NCBI RefSeq assembly: GCF_001650875.1
Contig: NZ_LXYI01000010.1
Location: forward strand, 38,987-102,986
DNA length: 64,000 nt
Source: Sulfitobacter sp. EhC04
GTDB taxonomy: Bacteria > Pseudomonadota > Alphaproteobacteria > Rhodobacterales > Rhodobacteraceae
Direction of reading: 5' to 3'
Shown: in pieces, positions 51,634 through 60,351 of the stretch
Layout: each line of letters starts with the position of its first letter
How positions within the stretch are numbered: position 1 is the stretch's first letter
Notes under the pieces: generated by a model
Told to the model about the DNA's origin: nothing
Seen by the model: the letters and a program-made list of their open reading frames with translations, nothing else
The model's database searches: none
Position numbers and translations under genes: made by a program

Positions 51634-53747
51634 CGTAAGCTCCTCATCCGTTGGGAATTCAGCAACACAGTGATCGACGACAGCGACATCGCCAGTGCCG
51701 CCGCCAGCGGCGTGGCAAGGCCTGCCAAGGCCACCGGGATCGCAATGCAGTTATAGGCCGCCGCGATGGCAAAGTTCTGTCGCGACAGCCGCCCTGTCGC
51801 CCGTGCGACCCTCAGCACCATGGGCAGATCGGCAAAACTGTCCCTCAGCACCACCACATCCGCAGCACTGCGCGAGGCGTCCAGCGCGCTGGCCGGCGCG
51901 ATGGAGGAATGGGCCACCGCCAGCGCCGCCGTATCGTTCAGCCCGTCACCGACCATCAGCACCTTCTCCCCGCCTGCGGCCAGCGCGTTCAGCCGACGCA
52001 GCTTGTCTTTTGGCCGGGCATTGGCGGTCACCGGCAGGTTGATCCTGGCCGCCAGCCGCCCTGCGGGACCCTCGGCGTCGCCGGTCAGCACCTCGCAGGG
52101 CAAATCAATCCCCGCCAGCGCCGCGCTCACACCCGGACGCAGGCGATCCGACACCTCCAGCGGGACCGCCTGTGCCGTGCCGATGCGCAGGCCCAGCCCG
52201 GCAAAATCAGCGCCCAGCCATGGCCCGCGCCCAAGGCGGGCCACCTGCCCGCCATGGCGCAGCTCCACCCCCTGCCCCGCGACTTCCCTGACCTGTTCCA
52301 GCACCGCCGCTTCGGTCTCGCCCAGGGCTGCAACCAGCGCGCGGGACAAGGGATGGTGAGAGGCTTCGGCCAATGCCTTTGCAACAGCCCGGTCGGCGGG
52401 GCTCAGCGCATCCGGCACCACGATACCCGGTGTGGTCAGCGTGCCGGTCTTGTCGAACACCACATGGGTCACTTCCGCCAGCCGCTCCAGCGCGGTGGCG
52501 CTGCGCACCAGAAAGCCTGCCGCAAACAGGCGGCTGACAGCGGCTGTCGAAACCGCAGGCACCGCAAGGCCCAGCGCGCAGGGGCAGGTGATGATCAGCA
52601 CCGCAATCGCGACATTCAGCGCATGGCGCATGTCGCCCGTGGCAACCACCCACCCCAGAAACGCCGCCAGCGCCAGCAGATGCACAACCGGCGCATAGAC
52701 CCGCGCGGCGCGGTCGGCCAGCGCGGTATAGCTGTTGCGCGCGTTCTCTGCCGTCTCCACCAAAGCCGCCATACGGCGCAACGAGGTATCGGCCCCCACC
52801 GCCGTGGCCCGCAGGCGCAGGGGCGCGGCCAGGTTGATCTCCCCGGCTTGCAGGCTCTGGCCCGCCGCCACCGCCATCGCCGCGCTTTCGCCGGTCAGAA
52901 ACGACCTGTCCATCAGCGCCGAATCGGTCAGCAGCACCCCGTCCACCGGCACCCGCGCCCCGCAGGGCACGGCGATCACATCGCCCACCGCCAGCGCCGA
53001 CATCGGCACCGTTTGCAGGCCGCTCCCGGTCACGCGGTCAGCGGTATGCACCTCCAGCGCCGTCAGCTCCCGCGCGGCGGATCGCGCGGCGCTGCGGGTG
53101 CGGTGATCCATGTAACGCCCGATCAGCAGGAAAAAGGTCAGCGACAGGGCCGCATCGAAATAGGCATGCGCCCCGCCATGCAGCGTCTCGAACAGCGACA
53201 TCCCCGCCGCCAGCAGGATTGCCAGTGAAATCGGCACATCCATGTTCAACCGCGACACCCGCAGCGCCGCCCAGGCATTGATAAAGAACGGCTGGCCGGA
53301 ATAGGCCACGACCGGCAGGGCGATCAGCGCCGAAATCAGGTGGAACAGGTCACGGGTGGCATCGCTGGCCCCGGACCAGACCGCCACCGACAGCAGCATG
53401 ACGTTCATCATCGCAAATCCCGCAACCGCCATGCGGGTCAGCAATGCGCGCCCTTCGGTGTCGCGCGCGCGGTCCAGCGCCGCCACGTCCAGCGGATAGG
53501 CCTCGTATCCCAGATCCGCCAGCACCGACAGCACCCGATCCGGGTTCACCTGCCCCGAAACGGAAAGCCGCTTCAGCGACAGGTTCACTCGCACGCCCTG
53601 TACCCCCATGACACCCGCCAGCCCCCGCTCGATCTTGCCGATGCAGGCGGCGCAATGGACGCCGGGCAGCGAGAATTGCAGCGCCGGACCGCTGGCGATT
53701 TCCTGCGCCAGTGGTCCGGCAGCACAGGCGGGACAGGCCATGGTCAT
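51630..53747 (-). CDS. ccoI: Cu+-exporting P1B-type ATPase CcoI (FixI)
   Basis: 705 residues. Metal sites at the N-terminus: MTMACPACAAG and the HMA domain with GVHCAACIGKIERGLAG (about residues 28-95). Membrane metal motif ITCPCALGLAVP (about 386), phosphorylation site FDKTGTLTTPG (about 427), HP motif in EASHHPLSRALV, and hinge MVGDGLNDTAAL. It delivers copper to the periplasm for CuB of the cbb3 oxidase. Start overlaps the ccoH stop. Commonly also annotated rdxI. Confidence 0.93.
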   Translation of the reverse strand: MTMACPACAAGPLAQEIASGPALQFSLPGVHCAACIGKIERGLAGVMGVQGVRVNLSLKRLSVSGQVNPDRVLSVLADLGYEAYPLDVAALDRARDTEGRALLTRMAVAGFAMMNVMLLSVAVWSGASDATRDLFHLISALIALPVVAYSGQPFFINAWAALRVSRLNMDVPISLAILLAAGMSLFETLHGGAHAYFDAALSLTFFLLIGRYMDHRTRSAARSAARELTALEVHTADRVTGSGLQTVPMSALAVGDVIAVPCGARVPVDGVLLTDSALMDRSFLTGESAAMAVAAGQSLQAGEINLAAPLRLRATAVGADTSLRRMAALVETAENARNSYTALADRAARVYAPVVHLLALAAFLGWVVATGDMRHALNVAIAVLIITCPCALGLAVPAVSTAAVSRLFAAGFLVRSATALERLAEVTHVVFDKTGTLTTPGIVVPDALSPADRAVAKALAEASHHPLSRALVAALGETEAAVLEQVREVAGQGVELRHGGQVARLGRGPWLGADFAGLGLRIGTAQAVPLEVSDRLRPGVSAALAGIDLPCEVLTGDAEGPAGRLAARINLPVTANARPKDKLRRLNALAAGGEKVLMVGDGLNDTAALAVAHSSIAPASALDASRSAADVVVLRDSFADLPMVLRVARATGRLSRQNFAIAAAYNCIAIPVALAGLATPLAAALAMSLSSITVLLNSQRMRSLR

Positions 53748-54196
53748 GACGGATGCCTTACAATGATGCGCTGCTGGAACAGCGTGCCATCCTCGGCACG
53801 CGCCCGCAGCCGCAGGTTCCAGTTGCCACGTCCGCCTTGAACACTGGCGCGCAGGGCGGTGCCGTCAAACGTGAATTCCGGCGTCTGATCCTGCTGCACA
53901 TTGGTGGCCCGCCCGAAAGTGGCGCTTTCGATCTGCGGGGCGATGGACCTGCCATGGTCAAGGATCACCAGTTCCAGGTCATTGCCCCGCAAGGTCGCAG
54001 AGACGTCCCAGCCCAGCCCGATCTGCGCCGCCTTTTCCCGGTCGAAGGACTGGCTGGCGACATAGGAATTCTTGACCTCCAGCCCCGGAAAGGTCCGCAC
54101 TGCATTGAAAGCCAGCGTCAGGTTGACCGAGATGATGACACCAAAGGCCATCGCGAAGCCGGCAAAGACATGCCATCCCTTGATTTCGCGTATCAT
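53744..54196 (-). CDS. ccoH: FixH/CcoH-family cbb3 oxidase assembly protein
   Basis: 150 residues from ATG 54196, which overlaps the ccoG stop; the longer frame is arginine-rich shadow sequence. N-terminal helix GWHVFAGFAMAFGVIISVNLTL anchors it; NAVRTFPGLEVKNSYVASQSFD is the FixH signature; the periplasmic beta-sandwich follows. In other bacteria CcoH stabilises early cbb3 assembly intermediates. Confidence 0.92.
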   Translation of the reverse strand: MIREIKGWHVFAGFAMAFGVIISVNLTLAFNAVRTFPGLEVKNSYVASQSFDREKAAQIGLGWDVSATLRGNDLELVILDHGRSIAPQIESATFGRATNVQQDQTPEFTFDGTALRASVQGGRGNWNLRLRARAEDGTLFQQRIIVRHPS

Positions 54197-55740
54197 TGAA
54201 CTCTCCCGTTGAAGGTGGTGGCGCGGCTGGCGCGATCGCCGCTTTCGATGTCTTCGACCCATAGCCGCAGATCGGTGGTATCGGCACTGGCCGCCGGGTC
54301 CTGCGGGCGGGCGGTCACATAGACGCGCTGCAACACGGTACTGTCGGCAGGCACCACCACATTCAGCCGACCCGCGTTGCCCTCCAGCTCGATGCGCAGG
54401 ATCTTGTCGGTGGTCAGGCTCAGGTGAAACCGGCGATCCTCGCCCAGTTTGTTGCGCAGCCGCACATCATAGATGTTGCGGATCGACCCGTCCGATTGCA
54501 CCACATAGGTCGGGTTGCGCACCGGGCTGACCGTCAGTTCGATGTCGGACCGGATGAACAGCGCATAGACCAGACCCAATCCGATCAGCAGCCAGACCGC
54601 CGTGTAAAGGATGGTACGCGGGCGCAGCACATGCCGCCAGATCGGTTTCGGGGCAGCACCCGCGCGCTCCTCCGCCTCGTCCGACAGCGCAATATAGTCG
54701 ATCAACCCGCGCGGCTTGCCGATCCGGGCCATCACATCGTCGCAGGCGTCGATGCACAGCCCGCAGGTGATACACTCCATCTGCTGCCCGTTGCGGATGT
54801 CAATCCCCATCGGACAGACGTTCACGCAGGCCATGCAGTCGATGCAATCGCCGTGCTCCTGCGCCTGCGCGGTGGCGACGGGCTGGCCGCCCACCTGTAG
54901 CGCCTTGTTGGGATAGGGTGTCGCAGGGTAGCGCGCCTTCCCCGGACCTGCGGCCTGCGCCTCGCGCTCTGCCTTTTCGGCGGCGGCGCGGTCGCGCTTG
55001 CGTACATTGCCCTTGCCGCGCGGCTCGCCCCGCCAGTCGCGGTAGGCGACAGTGATCGTATCGTGGTCCATCATCGCGGCCTGGATGCGCGGCCAGGGGC
55101 ACATGTAGATGCAGACCTGCTCGCGCATGAAGCCGCCAAAGACAAAGGTCGTGGCAGTCAGTACCGCGATGGTGCCATAGGCTACGGGATGCGCCTGAAA
55201 CTGCACAAGGTCGCGCAGCAGTGTCGGCGCATCCGTGAAATAGAACACCCAGGCCCCGCCGGTCGCCACCGCGATCACCAGCCAGACCGCCCATTTGGTC
55301 AGGCGCAGCCGCCATTTGCGGACGTCCCATTTCGCCTTGTGCAGGCGCAGCCGGGCGTTGCGGTCGCCTTCGATCCAGCGTTCGACCAATAGGAACAGAT
55401 CAGTCCAGACCGTCTGCGGGCAGGCATAGCCGCACCAGACCCGCCCCAGCGCCGAGGTGAACAGGAACAGCCCCAGCCCCGCCATGATCAAGAGCCCGGC
55501 GACAAAATAGAATTCATGCGGCCAGATCTCGATCCAGAAGAAATAGAAGCGCCGATGCGCCATATCCACCAGCACCGCCTGGTCCGGCAGGTTCGGCCCA
55601 CGGTCCCACCTGATCCAGGGCATCAGGTAATAGATGCCCAGGGTGACAAACATGATCCACCATTTGAAACGGCGGAAAGCCCCGGTCACCCGCCGGGGAA
55701 AGATCGGCTCACGGGCCGCATAAAGACTTGGAGTGGACAT
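54193..55740 (-). CDS. ccoG: CcoG (RdxA/FixG) iron-sulfur cupric reductase
   Basis: 515 residues, five or six transmembrane segments. WCGYACPQTVWTDLF in the membrane domain, then two ferredoxin-type clusters: CIDCMACVNVCPMGIDIR and CITCGLCIDACDDVMARIG, and a C-terminal immunoglobulin-like FixG domain (LELTVSPVRNPTYVVQSDGS...). CcoG reduces Cu2+ to Cu+ for CcoI during cbb3 assembly. First gene of ccoGHIS; an FNR box and TAGACA -10 lie upstream. Confidence 0.94.
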   Translation of the reverse strand: MSTPSLYAAREPIFPRRVTGAFRRFKWWIMFVTLGIYYLMPWIRWDRGPNLPDQAVLVDMAHRRFYFFWIEIWPHEFYFVAGLLIMAGLGLFLFTSALGRVWCGYACPQTVWTDLFLLVERWIEGDRNARLRLHKAKWDVRKWRLRLTKWAVWLVIAVATGGAWVFYFTDAPTLLRDLVQFQAHPVAYGTIAVLTATTFVFGGFMREQVCIYMCPWPRIQAAMMDHDTITVAYRDWRGEPRGKGNVRKRDRAAAEKAEREAQAAGPGKARYPATPYPNKALQVGGQPVATAQAQEHGDCIDCMACVNVCPMGIDIRNGQQMECITCGLCIDACDDVMARIGKPRGLIDYIALSDEAEERAGAAPKPIWRHVLRPRTILYTAVWLLIGLGLVYALFIRSDIELTVSPVRNPTYVVQSDGSIRNIYDVRLRNKLGEDRRFHLSLTTDKILRIELEGNAGRLNVVVPADSTVLQRVYVTARPQDPAASADTTDLRLWVEDIESGDRASRATTFNGRVQ

Positions 55741-55764
55741 AAGAAGATTCCTGTTCGCATGATC

Positions 55765-55806
55765 TGTCTAGGGCCGGGTCCATCAAGCCGCCTTGATCTG
55801 GATCAA
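55765..55806 (-). promoter_or_regulatory. FNR-dependent promoter of ccoGHIS
   Basis: FNR box TTGATCTGGATCAA at 55793-55806 (perfect half-sites). On the minus strand a TAGACA (55765-55770) lies 22 bases downstream, the position of a -10 if the box is centred at -41.5. This is a classic class II FNR promoter. The identical box-to-TAGACA spacing occurs before ccoN. Confidence 0.85.
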
Positions 55807-55856
55807 GACAGCGCCCGAAGCGGCGACGTTTTGCGAACAGGGCCGCTTCGGGTTCG

Positions 55857-55874
55857 GGCTGCCCATGGGCAGCC
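55857..55874 (-). terminator. Palindrome after ccoP
   Basis: GGCTGCCCATGGGCAGCC is an 18-bp perfect palindrome located 10 bases after the ccoP stop. It likely ends the ccoNOQP transcript before the ccoG promoter, though no long T-run follows. Confidence 0.5.
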
Positions 55875-55883
55875 GGGTTCTGC

Positions 55884-56747
55884 CTACTCACCCCCTCCAA
55901 GGCTGTGAACGTAGACAGAAACAGCGCGGACATCCGCATCCGACAGGCGCTGGCCCCAGGCGGGCATTACCCCGAAACGCGCATCGCGCACCGTGGTGGT
56001 CAGCGTGTCGCGGTCGCCGCCATAAAGCCAGATCGCATCGGTAAGGTCGGGCGCGCCCTGCGCGCGGTCGCCCTCTGCACCCTCGCCATGACAGGCGGCG
56101 CAATTGTCCGCAAAGACGGTGCTGCCACTCGCCGCCAAGGCGCGGTCGTAATCGTCCGACGACAGGCTGACCACATGTTCCACAACCGCCGCGATCTCAG
56201 CCTTTTCCAGAATATCGCCAAAGGCGGGCATCTGCGAATAGCGCGCGTCGGCGTCGGTCTCGTTTCGTATCCCATGCGCCACCGTGGTCGCGATGCTTTC
56301 CATGTCGCCGCCCCAGAGCCAATCGTCATCCAGCAGGTTGGGATAGCCCTTGGCCCCCGCCGCACCGGCCCCGTGGCACTGGCTGCACTGCGCGCGAAAA
56401 ACCGAACCGCCCCGCGCAATCGCATAGCGGCGCAGCCCCTCGGCATTGTCCAAAGCGGTCAGGTCGGCGGCTTCGAGTGCGGCGACAAGTTCGCTGTTCT
56501 TGGCTTCATGCGCCGCGATGTTCGAAGCGACCTCGGCCCGCGTGGAATAGCCCAGCAGCCCCGAGGTCGCGCCCGAGATCATCGGCCAGGCGGGATAGGC
56601 AATGGTATAGCCGATACCCCAGATGATCGTTGCATAAAGCGTCCAGAGCCACCAGCGCGGCAGCGGGTTGTTCAACTCTTCAATGCCGTCCCAGCTATGG
56701 CCCGTGGTCTCGACCCCGGTGGTGTCGTCGATCTTGCGCTCAGACAT
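55884..56747 (-). CDS. ccoP: cbb3 cytochrome oxidase subunit III (CcoP, di-haem c)
   Basis: 287 residues. Membrane anchor PRWWLWTLYATIIWGIGYTIAYP near residue 30; haem-c sites CSQCHGAGAAG and CAACHGEGAEG with distal Met ligands expected in SQMPAFGD and GVMPAWGQ. Accepts electrons from cytochrome c and passes them to CcoO/CcoN. Overlaps the ccoQ gene by 8 bases. Confidence 0.94.
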   Translation of the reverse strand: MSERKIDDTTGVETTGHSWDGIEELNNPLPRWWLWTLYATIIWGIGYTIAYPAWPMISGATSGLLGYSTRAEVASNIAAHEAKNSELVAALEAADLTALDNAEGLRRYAIARGGSVFRAQCSQCHGAGAAGAKGYPNLLDDDWLWGGDMESIATTVAHGIRNETDADARYSQMPAFGDILEKAEIAAVVEHVVSLSSDDYDRALAASGSTVFADNCAACHGEGAEGDRAQGAPDLTDAIWLYGGDRDTLTTTVRDARFGVMPAWGQRLSDADVRAVSVYVHSLGGGE

Positions 56748-56976
56748 TGTGCTGGTCCTCGAAATTGTAGCTGGCGGCCTCGCAGGCGCAGGTGGCGCAT
56801 GTCCCCTTGCAACCGGCCTTGACCTGATCGTTGCGGAACGGGATCATGCTGGCGTCCTGGCGCGCGCCGCTCTGGCTGGGCAGATAGGCCCAGATGCCCG
56901 CGCCCAGGAAAAAGCCGAACATCGCCAGCAGGACCCAGCTGTCAGCGATCTCGCGAAGAAGGGAATAGGTTTCCAT
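56740..56976 (-). CDS. ccoQ: CcoQ-type subunit with a cysteine-rich C-terminus
   Basis: 78 residues. N-terminal METYSLLREIADSWVLLAMF plus helix to about residue 32 is CcoQ-like, followed by GARQDASMIPFRNDQVKAG. The end CKGTCATCACEAASYNFED holds four cysteines in CxxxCxxCxC, a possible metal site not seen in textbook Rhodobacter CcoQ. The gene lies between ccoO and ccoP as expected; CcoQ stabilises the cbb3 complex. Confidence 0.85.
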   Translation of the reverse strand: METYSLLREIADSWVLLAMFGFFLGAGIWAYLPSQSGARQDASMIPFRNDQVKAGCKGTCATCACEAASYNFEDQHNV

Positions 56977-56987
56977 CTCGGGGCCTC

Positions 56988-57812
56988 CTATCGGCTGGCA
57001 TCGGGGGTGAAGGTTGAAAAATCGACCATGGTGCCCATGACCTGAAGATAGGCGATCAGCGCATCCATCTCGGTCAGGCCCGGCTGGCCATCGAAATTGC
57101 CCACTGCCGCGCCGGGATAGCGTTCCGCCAGCCCGTCCCAGTCACCATCGGGATCGGCCTGCACTCGGAAATCCGCCCGCGCCGAGGTGATCTGTTCGTC
57201 GGTATAGGGCACGCCGACCATGCGGTGCGTTGACAGCAGCGCCTCGATAAGGTCCGCCTCGATCGGGGTGTCGGCAAGAAAGGCGTACTTCGGCATGATG
57301 CTTTCGGGCACCACCGATTGTGGGTCCATCAGGTGATCGACATGCCATGCGTCGGAATACCGCCCGCCAACCCGCGCCAGGTCTGGCCCGGTGCGTTTGG
57401 AACCCCATTGGAACGGGTGGTCGTACATCGATTCCGCCGCGAGGCTGTAGTGCCCATAGCGTTCGACCTCGTCGCGCATCGGGCGGATCATCTGGCTATG
57501 GCAGACATAGCAGCCCTCGCGCACATAGATGTCGCGCCCGGTCAGTTCCAGCGGGCTGTAGGGGCGCACGCCTTCGACCTTTTCAATCGTGTTTTCCAGC
57601 CAGAACAGCGGCGCGATCTCCACGATCCCGCCGACGGTCACCACCAGCAGCGAAAAGGTCAAAAGCAACATCGGGCTTTTCTCAAGGATCGCATGGCGGT
57701 CAATGAGCGCGGTCTGATGCGGCAATTCGTTGGGAATTTCATCCGGAAAATCAGACAGTTGCGAGACCTTGGGATCGGTTTCGGACGATTGGATCTTTTC
57801 ATTATCAGCCAT
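56988..57812 (-). CDS. ccoO: cbb3 cytochrome oxidase subunit II (CcoO, mono-haem c)
   Basis: 274 residues from ATG 57812. Membrane helix [19 protein letters not shown], then the haem-c site [18 protein letters not shown] and [28 protein letters not shown], and a conserved PxSVVPxSIMP segment carrying the Met ligand. Lies 10 bases after ccoN and 11 before ccoQ. Confidence 0.94.
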   Translation of the reverse strand: MADNEKIQSSETDPKVSQLSDFPDEIPNELPHQTALIDRHAILEKSPMLLLTFSLLVVTVGGIVEIAPLFWLENTIEKVEGVRPYSPLELTGRDIYVREGCYVCHSQMIRPMRDEVERYGHYSLAAESMYDHPFQWGSKRTGPDLARVGGRYSDAWHVDHLMDPQSVVPESIMPKYAFLADTPIEADLIEALLSTHRMVGVPYTDEQITSARADFRVQADPDGDWDGLAERYPGAAVGNFDGQPGLTEMDALIAYLQVMGTMVDFSTFTPDASR

Positions 57813-57822
57813 GATCCGCTCC

Positions 57823-59448
57823 TTATTCTGCGGGTGTTGCGGTTGCGGATGCACCGGGCAGCGCGGCAGTAGCCGGTTGCGCGCCCCGGATCGTCATCCA
57901 CATGTTCCAGACCATGATCAGCGCACCGGACAGGAACATGATCCCGCCCAGACCCCGCACCACATACATGGGGAATTTCGCGCTGACGGTGTCGGCAAAG
58001 GAGTTGACGAGGAAACCCTGGTCATCGACCTCGCGCCACATCAGCCCTTCCATGATGCCGGTGACCCACATCGACGCGGCGTAAAGAACGATGCCCAGCG
58101 TCGCGAGCCAGAAGTGCCAGCTGATCGCGGACATGGAATACATCTGCTTGCGGCCCCAAAGCTTCGGCGTGAGGAAATAGAGGCAGGCAAAGGTGATCAT
58201 CCCGTTCCAGCCCAGCGCCCCGGAATGGACGTGTCCGATGGTCCAGTCGGTATAGTGGCTCAGGCTGTTGACCGCGCGGATCGACATCATCGGCCCTTCG
58301 AAGGTGGACATGCCGTAGAAGCCCAGGCTCAGCACGAACATCCGCAGGATCGGATCGGTGCGCAGCTTGTCCCAGGCGCCCTGAAGGGTCATCAACCCGT
58401 TGATCATGCCGCCCCAGCTGGGCATCCACAGGATAATCGAGAACACCATGCCCAGGGTCGAGGCCCAGTCGGGCAGCGCGGTGTAATGCAGGTGGTGCGG
58501 GCCCGCCCAGATATAAAGAAAAATAAGCGCCCAGAAGTGAATGATACTCAGCTTATAGCTGTAAACCGGGCGCCCCGCCTGTTTCGGAACGAAGTAATAC
58601 ATCATCCCCAGGAAACCGGCGGTCAAAAAGAAGCCGACCGCGTTGTGGCCGTACCACCATTGCGTCATGGCATCCTGCACGCCCGAGAACACCTGCACCG
58701 ACTTGCTGCCCCAGATGCTGACGGGGATCGACAGGTTGTTGACCACATGCAGCATCGCCACGGTGATGATGAAGGCCAGGTAGAACCAGTTGGCGACATA
58801 GATGTGCTTTTCCCGGCGCTTGACGATGGTGCCCAGGAACACGGCAAGATAAGTCAGCCAGACCACGGTCAGCCACAGGTCCACGTACCATTCGGGCTCG
58901 GCATATTCCTTGGACTGGGTCGACCCCAGCAGATAGCCGGTCGCGGCCAGCACGATGAACAACTGGTAACCCCAGAAAACGAACCATCCGGCCTTGCCGC
59001 CCCAAAGGCGCACGCCGCTGGTGCGCTGCACCACATAGAACGAGGTGGCGATCAGCGCATTGCCGCCAAAGGCAAAGATCACCGCGGACGTGTGCAGCGG
59101 CCGGAGCCTGCCGAAATTGGTAAAGGGCTGGCCCCAGTCGAAATTCAACGCCGGAAAGGCAAGCTGAAAGGCGATGAAAGTGCCGACCAGGAAACCGGCG
59201 GTTCCCCAGAATGCCGTGGCGATCACCCCGGCACGGATCACCCCGTCAGCATAGATGCCATCCTGCGTCGGATCGGCCTGTCGCGGCTCGTCGGTGTTGC
59301 GCAGGACCCAGATGAACATCGCAAAGGCGATCACCATGATCAGGAACGCATGTAGCTGATAGGCAAGGTCATGCCCCCAACTGGCCGCCATGGCGGCGAT
59401 CAGCGTGACAAGACCCAAAAGGATGAGTTTCACATAGTCCATATTCAT
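57823..59448 (-). CDS. ccoN: cbb3 cytochrome oxidase subunit I (CcoN)
   Basis: 541 residues, 12 or more transmembrane helices. Haem and CuB ligand region: [45 protein letters not shown] and [13 protein letters not shown], all with expected histidines. This subunit holds haem b, haem b3 and CuB, reduces O2 to water with high affinity and pumps protons. First gene of ccoNOQP; promoter with an FNR box at 59524. The start could also be 59442 (second Met). Confidence 0.95.
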   Translation of the reverse strand: MNMDYVKLILLGLVTLIAAMAASWGHDLAYQLHAFLIMVIAFAMFIWVLRNTDEPRQADPTQDGIYADGVIRAGVIATAFWGTAGFLVGTFIAFQLAFPALNFDWGQPFTNFGRLRPLHTSAVIFAFGGNALIATSFYVVQRTSGVRLWGGKAGWFVFWGYQLFIVLAATGYLLGSTQSKEYAEPEWYVDLWLTVVWLTYLAVFLGTIVKRREKHIYVANWFYLAFIITVAMLHVVNNLSIPVSIWGSKSVQVFSGVQDAMTQWWYGHNAVGFFLTAGFLGMMYYFVPKQAGRPVYSYKLSIIHFWALIFLYIWAGPHHLHYTALPDWASTLGMVFSIILWMPSWGGMINGLMTLQGAWDKLRTDPILRMFVLSLGFYGMSTFEGPMMSIRAVNSLSHYTDWTIGHVHSGALGWNGMITFACLYFLTPKLWGRKQMYSMSAISWHFWLATLGIVLYAASMWVTGIMEGLMWREVDDQGFLVNSFADTVSAKFPMYVVRGLGGIMFLSGALIMVWNMWMTIRGAQPATAALPGASATATPAE

Positions 59449-59495
59449 GCCCTCAAATCAGCAGAGCATCGCCGGACGCTCCTGTTCGCAGGGCA

Positions 59496-59537
59496 TGTCT
59501 AGAAAACCGGGCGCGGGCCCACTTTGATCTGAATCAA
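59496..59537 (-). promoter_or_regulatory. FNR-dependent promoter of ccoNOQP
   Basis: FNR box TTGATCTGAATCAA at 59524-59537 (perfect). On the minus strand TAGACA (59496-59501) lies 22 bases downstream as the -10, giving a transcript start near 59489 and a leader of about 40 bases. Same geometry as the ccoG promoter. Confidence 0.87.
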
Positions 59538-59565
59538 CTTTGGATGTTTTTTGAGAAACAACGGG

Positions 59566-60297
59566 TCAGGAAAGGACACCACCGTCGGAATCGTCGCCGG
59601 TGGCGTCCTGCAGGGCGACGATATCCTTGATCTCAAACTGGCGGCGGTCGGTGAAATCTACCACGCCTTCCTTTTTCAGTGCACTGAACTGGCGGCTTAC
59701 GGTCTCAAGCGTCAGCCCGAGGTAATTGGCGATCTGGTCGCGGGTCATCGGCAGCCGGATCACGGTATTTGCAAGCGGCTCGGTCCCCTGCGACCGGCGC
59801 ACCAGCATGTCGATGAAAGTGGCGATTTTTTCGCGGGCGGACTTGCGGCCCAAAAGCAGCATCCAATCCCTTGCGGCGTCCAACTCGTCCAGCGCCAGCT
59901 CCATCAGCCGCTGCGCCACATGGGGTGTTTCATCGACCAGCTTCTCGAACGGCTTTCGGTCGAAACAGCACAGGGTCACATCGGTAGTGGCGGTCACGTC
60001 GAATTCGATCAGCTTCCGGCCCGGCCTGCCGATGAAATCGGAGGGCAGCAAAAGGCCCACCATCTGGGTCCGCCCGTCCTCCATCGTCTTTGACAGGGAC
60101 GCCACGCCAGCCACCAGCGAGGCCACGAAATTCAGCGGCTCCCCCCGCCACAGGATCACCTCCCCCGCCGCATAGCTGCGGTAGGATTTCATCCCTTCAA
60201 GGGTTTCCAGCTCATCCGTATCGCAGCGCGCGCAGACGGCGCGGTGCCGGATCGGACAATCGCTGCATTTGATGCGGGAAAACGAAGGTATGGCCAT
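59566..60297 (-). CDS. fnrL: FnrL oxygen-responsive transcription regulator
   Basis: 243 residues from ATG 60297; the in-frame extension to 60333 would include the FNR box and is not favoured. The iron-sulfur ligands are in IKCSDCPIRHRAVCARC plus a central Cys in LCCFDRKPFEKL. A cyclic-nucleotide-type beta-barrel and dimer helix follow, and the DNA-binding helix is LGLTLETVSRQFSALKKEG, with the E..SR pattern that recognises TTGAT. Activates cco genes and hemN when oxygen is low. Downstream of it, the ccoN promoter lies only 117 bases away. Confidence 0.93.
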   Translation of the reverse strand: MAIPSFSRIKCSDCPIRHRAVCARCDTDELETLEGMKSYRSYAAGEVILWRGEPLNFVASLVAGVASLSKTMEDGRTQMVGLLLPSDFIGRPGRKLIEFDVTATTDVTLCCFDRKPFEKLVDETPHVAQRLMELALDELDAARDWMLLLGRKSAREKIATFIDMLVRRSQGTEPLANTVIRLPMTRDQIANYLGLTLETVSRQFSALKKEGVVDFTDRRQFEIKDIVALQDATGDDSDGGVLS

Positions 60298-60303
60298 GGT
60301 GTC

Positions 60304-60317
60304 TTGATCTAAATCAA
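60304..60317. promoter_or_regulatory. FNR box in the fnrL-hemN divergent region
   Basis: TTGATCTAAATCAA, perfect half-sites. It is 6 bases from the fnrL ATG, so binding there would overlap the fnrL leader (likely autorepression), and its centre is 41.5 bases before the hemN ATG. Confidence 0.8.
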
Positions 60318-60351
60318 AGAATCCCCGGTTCATACAACCGAAAAATGAATA

